From contig NC_014165.1 in NCBI RefSeq assembly GCF_000092645.1, positions 1,736,001 to 1,800,000 of the forward strand: 64,000 nt of DNA. Direction: 5' to 3'. A model generated the notes under the pieces. That model worked only from the letters and a program-made list of their open reading frames with translations. It was not told the origin of the DNA and did not search any database. Source of the DNA: Thermobispora bispora DSM 43833. GTDB taxonomy: Bacteria; Actinomycetota; Actinomycetes; Streptosporangiales; Streptosporangiaceae. Positions 33,451 to 40,761 of this stretch are shown piece by piece. How positions within the stretch are numbered: the stretch's first letter is position 1; every line of letters starts with the position of its first letter. Both the position numbers and the translations under genes were made by a program.

Positions 33451-36400
33451 GTGACTGTTGTCCCCGCTGCGCTGCTCAAGGACCTTCAGCGGCAGGTGAC
33501 GCTCGTCGCCGAGGACCTGCGGCGGCAGGCCGAGCGGGTGCCCGAGCTCGGCGCGCGTCTGGAGGGGATGTACCGAGCCGCGAATGAGGTCGGCCGGACA
33601 GGCGAGACCTGGAACGCCTGGCTCACTGCGCAGAGCGAGCAGGCGGCGTCGTCGTGGGTGGTCGCCTGCACGTTCATCCGGTTCTGCGAGGACAACGACC
33701 TCACCGCGCACCGCTGGATCGCCTCCCGCGATGCGAACGGTAACGCGACCACCGAGGCGGCCGACGCCGAGGCCGCCTGGATCCGGCGCAACCCCCGGCT
33801 GACCGCCCGCGAGTGGCTCCGCGAGGCGTTCACCTGGTTGCGCGCGACCCGGGCCGGGCAGGCGCTCTTCCCGGACACGGACTTCGTCTGGTGGTGGGAC
33901 ATCTCCGCCGACATGGCCGATGCGCTGATCGCCGCGTTCCGGCGGCGTGACGCCGACGGTGTGCGGCTGGCCCACGACTTCCACAGCCCCGAGCTCGACA
34001 CCCGGTTCCTCGGCGACCTCTACCAGGACCTCTCCGAGCATGTGCGCAAGCGCTACGCGTTGCTGCAGACCCCCGAGTTCATCGGGGACTTCATCCTCGA
34101 CCGGACGCTCACCCCCGCGATCGACGACTTCGGGCTGGACGGGCTCAAGCTGATCGACCCGGCCTGCGGCTCGGGTCACTTCCTCCTCGGGGCGTTCGAC
34201 CGGCTGCTCCAGGCCTGGGCCGCGCAGGCCCCGGGGATGGATGAGCGGGTCCGGGTGCAGAAGGTGCTCGACAGCATCCACGGCGTCGACATCAACCCGA
34301 CCGCGACCGCGATCACGAAGTTCCGGCTCATGGTGGCGGCGCTCCAGGCGTGCGGGGTCACCCGGCTCGACGACCCCGGCATCCCCGCGCTGCGGCTCAA
34401 CGTCGCCACCGGCGACTCGCTGCTGTATGCCAGCAAGTTCGGCGGCCGGCAGACCGAACTCCAGGTGCAGGACGGCTCACTCGTCGCGCACCGGTACGAC
34501 TGGGAGGACATCGACCGGTACCCGGGAATCCTCGCGCACGGCCGCTACCACGTGGTCGTCGGCAACCCGCCGTACATCACGGTCAAGGACAAGGCGCTCA
34601 ACCTGGCGTACCGCGATCGGTATCCCACCTGCCATATGAAGTACGCGCTGTCCGTGCCGTTCGCGGAGCTGTTCTTCCGGCTCGCGGTATGGGATACCGA
34701 GCGGCCCGGTTACGTCGGCCAGATCACCGCGAACTCCTTCATGAAGCGGGAGTTCGGCAAGAAGCTGATCGAGGAGTTCTTCGCGGCGAAGGTCGAACTG
34801 ACCCACGTCATCGACACCTCAGGCGCGTACATCCCAGGCCATGGAACGCCCACGGTGATCCTGATCGGCAAGAACCGCGATCGGAATCGCCTCGGCACGA
34901 TTCGCGCTGTGCTTGGGATCCGCGGTGAGCCATCTCAGCCTGAGGATCCACGACTGGGCTTGGTGTGGAGATCGATTAGTGGTCATATCGATCAGCCTGG
35001 TACGGAAACCGAATATGTATCCGTTGCCGATTTACCGCGCGAATGGTTCACCGCGCATCCATGGACGCTGGGCGGTGGGGGCAGTGCTCAGCTGCAGACG
35101 CTTATTGAGTCGATGGCGCAGGTGAAGCTAGGCGAGCTAGTCGAATCTATAGGAATTACCTGTTTCACGCTGGAAGATGATGTCTACGTTTTTCCGGAAC
35201 GGTGTCTCGATCGGCGTATGATTCCTAAAGATTTTCGGCGTCCCATGGTGCTTGGTGATGGCCTTCGTGATTGGGGTATTAGTGTAAATGGCTCTATTTC
35301 TGTATTTCCTTATGACTTTAATTTTCTTCCTGTGGAAGTTGAAAATGAAAGAGTGCTTTATCTGCATTTTTGGCCCTATAGAACAAATCTTAGTAAAAAT
35401 ATCATGTTCGGGGGGAGGACGAAGGTGGCGGCTGGACTCCGATGGAGTGAATTTGGTCGCCTAACAGTGAACAAGCTACGGACGCCCCTCTCAATTACAT
35501 TTGCGTTTGTGGCGACGCACAACCACTTCGTGCTTGATCGGGGTGGGAAGGTCTTCAAGCAGTCCGCGCCGGTGATCAAATTGCCCCGCGAGAAAACGGA
35601 AGACGAACACCTACGCCTTCTTGGTCTACTCAACTCTTCCACTGCCTGTTTTTGGCTTAAGCAGGTAAGTTATCCGAAGGGCGGTGACCCGATCGGCGAT
35701 GAGGGCGCGCGGGTCAGCCTTGAGGGGTGGTCAGATCGATACGAGTTCACTGGCACCAAACTGCAGGATTTCCCGATCCCCGAAGGTGCACCACTGGAGC
35801 GAGCGCGTCGGCTGGACGCCCTGGCGCAGGAGCTTGCCACGGTGATGCCTCAGCACGTCTGCGCGCGGGGTGTGCCCTCCCGTGAGGCGCTCGCCGAGGC
35901 CCGGCGGCGCTACCACGAGATCCGCGCGGAGATGATCGCGGTCCAGGAGGAGCTCGACTGGGAGGTCTACAAGCTCTACGGCATCCTCGACGAGGACCTC
36001 ACTTACGACGGCGACGACCTGCCCGGCCTGGCCCTCGGGCAGCGGGCGTTCGAGATCGTCCTCGGGCGCAAGGTGCTCGACGGCGAGGTCGAGACGCAGT
36101 GGTTCGCCCGGCACGGCTCCACCCCGATCCGCGACATCCCTGCCGAGTGGCCGCAAGCCTACCGCGAGCTGGTGCAGCGGCGGATCGAGATGATCGAGAA
36201 CAAGCCGCTCATCGGCCTGGTCGAGCGCCCCGAGTACAAGCGGCGCTGGGCCGCCGAGCCGTACGAGAAGATGCAGGCCGAGGCGCTGCGCACCTGGCTG
36301 CTCGATCGGCTGGAGGACCGGCGCCTGTGGTTCGACGAAGCGGAACACCCCCGGGCGCTGAGCGCGGCCCAGCTCGCCGACCTGGTGCGCACGGACGCCG

Positions 36401-37038
36401 ACTTCCGCCAGGTGCTCGACCTCTACCTGGGCCGCCCCGACTACGACATCACCGCCGAGGTGGCCGCGCTGCTCAAGGACGAGCACGTGCCGTACCTCGC
36501 CGCCTACCGCTACACCGAGAGCGGCCTGCGCAAGCGCCAGGACTGGGAGCACGTGTGGGCCCTGCAGCGCCGGGAGGACGCGGGGGAGAAGGTCGAGATT
36601 CCGGTGCCGCCCAAGTACGGCCCGAAGGACTTCGCCGCCCAGAGCTACTGGCGGCACCGCGGCAAGCTCGACGTGCCCAAGGAACGTTTCATCGGCTACC
36701 CGGGGGCCGAGCGCGACGGTGACCCCACCCCCGTGTACGGCTGGGCCGGCTGGGACCACCTGCAGCAGGCGAAGGCCCTGGCCAGCCTCATCATCGAGCG
36801 CGGCTACCCCACGGGCGATCCGCGGGTGACCCCGCTGCTCGCCGGGATCGCCGAGCTCGAGCCGTGGCTGCACCAGTGGCACAACCAGTACGACGCCGTC
36901 TACGGCGAGCCCCCGGCCGGCTTCTTCACCCGGTGGCTGGAGACCAAGCTCACCGAGCACGGCCTGACCCGTGAGGCGCTCGCCGCGTGGCGCCCCGAGA
37001 CCAAGCAGCGCGGCCGGCGCGCGAGGAAGGGAGCCTGA
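33451..37038 (+). CDS. pglX: PglX: adenine-specific DNA methyltransferase (BREX type 2)
   Basis: A 1195-aa methyltransferase, the size of Streptomyces PglX. Motif I is LIDPACGSGHFLLGAFDRLL (about 234-253) and motif IV is VVVGNPPYITVKD with NPPY at 372-375, the mark of gamma-class N6-adenine methylation. The N-terminus (LLKDLQRQVTLVAEDLRRQA) and C-terminus (PPAGFFTRWLETKLTEHGLT) fit BREX-2 PglX. It would methylate host DNA at an asymmetric site as the self mark; in Pgl it may also act on infecting phage. From about 34950 to 35660 (residues about 500-735, the target-recognition region) base composition drops sharply: 19 G/C of 60 at 35281-35340 against 43 of 60 at 36301-36360. TTA encodes Leu528, a rare codon in such genomes. 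The frame stays open. pglY begins six bases after the stop. Confidence 0.93.
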   Translation: MTVVPAALLKDLQRQVTLVAEDLRRQAERVPELGARLEGMYRAANEVGRTGETWNAWLTAQSEQAASSWVVACTFIRFCEDNDLTAHRWIASRDANGNATTEAADAEAAWIRRNPRLTAREWLREAFTWLRATRAGQALFPDTDFVWWWDISADMADALIAAFRRRDADGVRLAHDFHSPELDTRFLGDLYQDLSEHVRKRYALLQTPEFIGDFILDRTLTPAIDDFGLDGLKLIDPACGSGHFLLGAFDRLLQAWAAQAPGMDERVRVQKVLDSIHGVDINPTATAITKFRLMVAALQACGVTRLDDPGIPALRLNVATGDSLLYASKFGGRQTELQVQDGSLVAHRYDWEDIDRYPGILAHGRYHVVVGNPPYITVKDKALNLAYRDRYPTCHMKYALSVPFAELFFRLAVWDTERPGYVGQITANSFMKREFGKKLIEEFFAAKVELTHVIDTSGAYIPGHGTPTVILIGKNRDRNRLGTIRAVLGIRGEPSQPEDPRLGLVWRSISGHIDQPGTETEYVSVADLPREWFTAHPWTLGGGGSAQLQTLIESMAQVKLGELVESIGITCFTLEDDVYVFPERCLDRRMIPKDFRRPMVLGDGLRDWGISVNGSISVFPYDFNFLPVEVENERVLYLHFWPYRTNLSKNIMFGGRTKVAAGLRWSEFGRLTVNKLRTPLSITFAFVATHNHFVLDRGGKVFKQSAPVIKLPREKTEDEHLRLLGLLNSSTACFWLKQVSYPKGGDPIGDEGARVSLEGWSDRYEFTGTKLQDFPIPEGAPLERARRLDALAQELATVMPQHVCARGVPSREALAEARRRYHEIRAEMIAVQEELDWEVYKLYGILDEDLTYDGDDLPGLALGQRAFEIVLGRKVLDGEVETQWFARHGSTPIRDIPAEWPQAYRELVQRRIEMIENKPLIGLVERPEYKRRWAAEPYEKMQAEALRTWLLDRLEDRRLWFDEAEHPRALSAAQLADLVRTDADFRQVLDLYLGRPDYDITAEVAALLKDEHVPYLAAYRYTESGLRKRQDWEHVWALQRREDAGEKVEIPVPPKYGPKDFAAQSYWRHRGKLDVPKERFIGYPGAERDGDPTPVYGWAGWDHLQQAKALASLIIERGYPTGDPRVTPLLAGIAELEPWLHQWHNQYDAVYGEPPAGFFTRWLETKLTEHGLTREALAAWRPETKQRGRRARKGA

Positions 37039-37044
37039 CCCCGC

Positions 37045-40000
37045 ATGGCGACTCTGCTCAAGGACGTCATCCACATCCCCGAGGAGCTGAGCGCGAACGA
37101 CTTCGTGCTCAAGCTCAGTGACGGCGTCACCGCGGTCGAGGAGACGCTGGCGAGCTACGTCGTCACCCCGCAGCTCGCTGAGGCGTTCGACGCCGCGCTG
37201 TCGTACATCAAAGGCGCGCTGGAGAAGGGCAGGAGCGACGCGGCGTTCCTGCACGGCTCGTTCGGCTCCGGCAAGAGCCACTTCATGTCCGTGCTGCACG
37301 CCGTGCTGCAGCACAACCCGCACGCCCGCCGGCTTGACGGGCTCGCCCCGGTCATCGCCAAGCACGACCACTGGCTGTCCGGGCGGCGCATCCTCTGCCT
37401 CACCTACCACCTGATCGGGGCGGAGTCGGTGGAGGCGGCCATCCTCGGTGGCTACCTGGAGCAGATCCGCCGGCTCCACCCGGACGCGCCGCTCCCCGAG
37501 CTGCACACCACCGACGGCCTGCTCGCCGACGCCGACCGGTTACGCGAGCGGCTCGGCGATGAGGCGTTCTTCGCCGGCCTCGGCGGAGGGGGCGCGCAGC
37601 CCGGCTGGGGCACCCTCGCCGCACCGTGGACCGCGGACTCCTACGAGCGGGCCCGGAACGCCCCGATCGGGGACCCCGAACGCGGCCGGCTGGTCTCCGC
37701 CCTCGTGAACTCCTACTTCTCCGGTTACGTCCAGACCGGGGCATACCTGGCGCTGGACCAGGGCCTCGAGGTGGTCAGCGCCCACGCCAAGCAGCTCGGC
37801 TACGACTGCGTGGTGCTCTTCCTCGACGAGCTGGTGCTGTGGCTCGCCTCGCGCAGCTCGGATGTGGCGTTCGTCAGCGGCGAGGGCGCCAAGGTGGCCA
37901 AGCTCGTCGAGTCGGCGGCCACCCGCCGGGCCGTGCCGCTGGTGTCCTTCGTCGCCCGGCAGCGCGACCTGCGCGACTTCCTCGGCCCGAACGTACCCGG
38001 GGCGGAGAAGTACGCGATCGGGGAGACGTTCCGCTGGTGGGAGGATCGGTTCAACAAGATCACTCTGGAGGACCGCAACCTCCCCGTCATCGTCAAGCGG
38101 CGGCTGCTGCAGCCCAAGCCGGGTGCCGAAGGCGTGCTGGAGGCCGCGTTCCGCAAGGTGACCCGGGAGCCCAAGATCTGGAACGTTCTGCTGGAGGGCC
38201 TGGACGAGTCATCCGACGCCGACGCGTTCGAGCGGACCTACCCCTTCTCCCCGGCGCTGGTCTCCACGATGGTGGCCCTCTCCAGCCTGTTGCAGCGGGA
38301 GCGCACCGCCCTGCGCACCATGGCCGAGCTGCTGCGGCGAGGCCGGGATGAGCTGACCGTCGACGACATCATCCCGGTCGGCGATGTCTACGACGTCCTC
38401 ATGGACTCCGGGGTGGTGCCGCTCACCGACGAGATGAAGCAGCGTTTCGCCAACGCGCGCGCCTTGTACGAGGAGAAGCTGCTGCCGCGGCTCCTCGACC
38501 GGCACCGGCTGGCCACTCCGGACCATGCGAAAGGGCTGCCCCGCACCCACCCGTTCGTCACCGACGCCCGCCTGGTGAAGACCGCGCTGCTCGCCGCGCT
38601 CGCCCCGAACGTGCCCGCGCTGCGCGCCCTCACCGCGCAGAAGCTGGCCGCGCTCAACCACGGCACGATCGCCACCCCGCTCAAGGGAATGGAGGCGGCC
38701 CGGGTGCTGGCGCTCTTCCGCGACCTGGCCGCGTCCGGGGTGAGCGAGATCCACCTGTCCGACGACCCGGCCAACCCGCTGATCAGCATTCAGCTCGCCG
38801 GGGTGGACTACGAGCGCGTCCTCGACCGGGTCCGCCACCAGGACAGCAAGGGGGAGCGGCGCCGCCTGCTGCGCGAGCTGGTCTTCGAGTCGCTCGGGGT
38901 GACCGGGGCGAAAGCCGAGACCCTCGGCGGCACCTACACCCACTCCTTCGTCTGGCGGGGCACCCGGCGGACGGTGGACATCGTCTACGGCAACATCCGC
39001 AACGCCGATGAGCTGCCGAACTCGGCGCTGATGGCCGAAGGAGACCGCTGGAAGATCATCATCGACTTCCCGTTCGATGAGGCCGGGCACGGGCCCAACG
39101 ATGACATCGCCCGGTTCGAGAACCTCCAGCGCGAGGGCGTGCGCAGCCGGACGGTGGCCTGGGTGCCCCAGTTCCTCACCGAGGCCCGGGAGAACGATCT
39201 CGGTGAGCTGGTCTGCCTGCGCTACCTGCTCGCCTCCGACGACCGCTACGAGCAGAACGCGAGCGACCTGTCGGTGCAGGACCGCGCCACCGCGAAGGTG
39301 CTGCTGCTCAACCGCAAGAGCACCCTGGAGACCAAGCTCAACCAGGTCATCCAGCAGGCGTACGGCGCGGCCAAGCCCGAGCCTGCCGACATCGACCTCG
39401 ATCGCGGGCACAGCGCGTACTTCGCCACGCTCGAGCCCGGCCTCGAGCTGGGCGCTCCGGTCGGGGCGCGGCTCGCCGACTGCCTGGAGCACCTGCTCGA
39501 CCAGATCCTGTCGGCGCAGTACCCGGACCACCCGAACTTCCCCGGAGAGGTGCGCCGCTCCGACCTGACCACGGTGCTGCGCTACCTGGAGCTGGCGGCC
39601 GCGGAGGAGTCCGGACGGATCCCCGTGGATCCCAAGGACCGGGAGGTGCTGCGGAAGGTCGCGAACCCGCTTCAGGTGGGGGAGGCGCTGGAGAACGCCT
39701 TCCTGTTCACCCCCGACACCTTCCCCTGGCGCAAGCACCTCATGCAGCGTGCCGCCCAGGAAGGGCTGGACCAGGTGATCAGCGTCGGGAAGCTGATCGA
39801 GTGGCTGGACGAGCCCCGGCCGCGCGGCCTGGACGCCGGCACCCGTGGCCTCGTCATCGCCGCGTTCGCGCTCATGGAGGACCGCGAGTGGTACCGCGCC
39901 GGGGAACGGGTCCCCATGCCCTCGCCGGAGCGGATCGACGCGAGCTATGAGCTGCGCCTGCCGCGCCTGCCCGACGACGCCACCTGGCGGCGCGCGGTCG

Positions 40001-40761
40001 GCCGCGCGGCCAGGATCTTCGAGGTGCACGTCACCGAGCTGAAGTCGGCGGCCAACGTCCGCCGGCTCGCCACCGAGGTACGCGACCAGGCCCGGCGGCT
40101 GCAGGAGCCGGCGCGCCGGCTCGTCACGGCCCTGGAGTCCCGTCGCGGCGTGCTCGCCCTGCCCGAGGACGGCGGCCGGCTCGCCACCGCCCGGAGCGCC
40201 GCCACCCTCGCCGCGACCCTCGCCGCGGAGCCCGACCCGACCACACTCGCCGAGGCACTCGCCAACGCGCCGCTCGCCGCCGGCGAGGAGGTGCTCGGGT
40301 ACGCGCTGCGGACCGCCGGTGAGGTGCTGAAGGCGCTGGACGACATGGACTGGGGCCTGCTGGACGCGATCGCCTCGATCGGCGACGACCCGCGGGCCGC
40401 GGACATCCTCGACCGGCTGCGCGCGGCTGCCGGGAACGACGAGTTCGCTGAGCGTCTCGCCCCGGCACTGGCGCTCGCCCGGCGCACGGCCCAGATGCTC
40501 CTGGCGAGCCGCGTCCAGCCGCAGCCCGGACCGGGCACCGGCCCCGAGCAGCCGATCACCAGCGCCACCCTCGGCGCGGCCGCGAGCACCGGCGTGACCG
40601 CAACCGCCCAGTACACGGCTCAGGCCATCGACGACCGCGGCGCAGGCGGGCGGATCACCGTGCCCGGGCGGCGGATCGACGAGGCCATCCGCGAGCTGCG
40701 TGCCTTCGCCGCGGCGCACCCCGACACGGAGATCACCGTCACCTGGAGCGAGCGGAAGTGA
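37045..40761 (+). CDS. pglY: PglY: large P-loop ATPase (BREX type 2)
   Basis: A 1238-aa ATPase, close in length to Streptomyces PglY (about 1290 aa). Walker A is GSFGSGKSHF at 71-80, and a Walker B-like segment is CVVLFLDELVLWLA at about 255-268. The N-terminus MATLLKDVIHIPEELSANDF is followed by the conserved VLKLSDGV. The C-terminal quarter (from about 1000) is Ala/Arg-rich helix, ending ITVPGRRIDEAIRELRAFAA. PglY/BrxC-type ATPases are required for defence and probably work with PglX and PglZ in a complex. ATG follows pglX after six bases, and the stop overlaps the pglZ start by four bases (GTGA), so the three are one translational unit. Confidence 0.92.
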   Translation: MATLLKDVIHIPEELSANDFVLKLSDGVTAVEETLASYVVTPQLAEAFDAALSYIKGALEKGRSDAAFLHGSFGSGKSHFMSVLHAVLQHNPHARRLDGLAPVIAKHDHWLSGRRILCLTYHLIGAESVEAAILGGYLEQIRRLHPDAPLPELHTTDGLLADADRLRERLGDEAFFAGLGGGGAQPGWGTLAAPWTADSYERARNAPIGDPERGRLVSALVNSYFSGYVQTGAYLALDQGLEVVSAHAKQLGYDCVVLFLDELVLWLASRSSDVAFVSGEGAKVAKLVESAATRRAVPLVSFVARQRDLRDFLGPNVPGAEKYAIGETFRWWEDRFNKITLEDRNLPVIVKRRLLQPKPGAEGVLEAAFRKVTREPKIWNVLLEGLDESSDADAFERTYPFSPALVSTMVALSSLLQRERTALRTMAELLRRGRDELTVDDIIPVGDVYDVLMDSGVVPLTDEMKQRFANARALYEEKLLPRLLDRHRLATPDHAKGLPRTHPFVTDARLVKTALLAALAPNVPALRALTAQKLAALNHGTIATPLKGMEAARVLALFRDLAASGVSEIHLSDDPANPLISIQLAGVDYERVLDRVRHQDSKGERRRLLRELVFESLGVTGAKAETLGGTYTHSFVWRGTRRTVDIVYGNIRNADELPNSALMAEGDRWKIIIDFPFDEAGHGPNDDIARFENLQREGVRSRTVAWVPQFLTEARENDLGELVCLRYLLASDDRYEQNASDLSVQDRATAKVLLLNRKSTLETKLNQVIQQAYGAAKPEPADIDLDRGHSAYFATLEPGLELGAPVGARLADCLEHLLDQILSAQYPDHPNFPGEVRRSDLTTVLRYLELAAAEESGRIPVDPKDREVLRKVANPLQVGEALENAFLFTPDTFPWRKHLMQRAAQEGLDQVISVGKLIEWLDEPRPRGLDAGTRGLVIAAFALMEDREWYRAGERVPMPSPERIDASYELRLPRLPDDATWRRAVGRAARIFEVHVTELKSAANVRRLATEVRDQARRLQEPARRLVTALESRRGVLALPEDGGRLATARSAATLAATLAAEPDPTTLAEALANAPLAAGEEVLGYALRTAGEVLKALDDMDWGLLDAIASIGDDPRAADILDRLRAAAGNDEFAERLAPALALARRTAQMLLASRVQPQPGPGTGPEQPITSATLGAAASTGVTATAQYTAQAIDDRGAGGRITVPGRRIDEAIRELRAFAAAHPDTEITVTWSERK

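Noticed and set aside
33451-37038. PglX as a stand-alone type IIG restriction-modification enzyme
   Set aside because: No nuclease motif is visible at the N-terminus, and the gene is coupled to pglY and pglZ.
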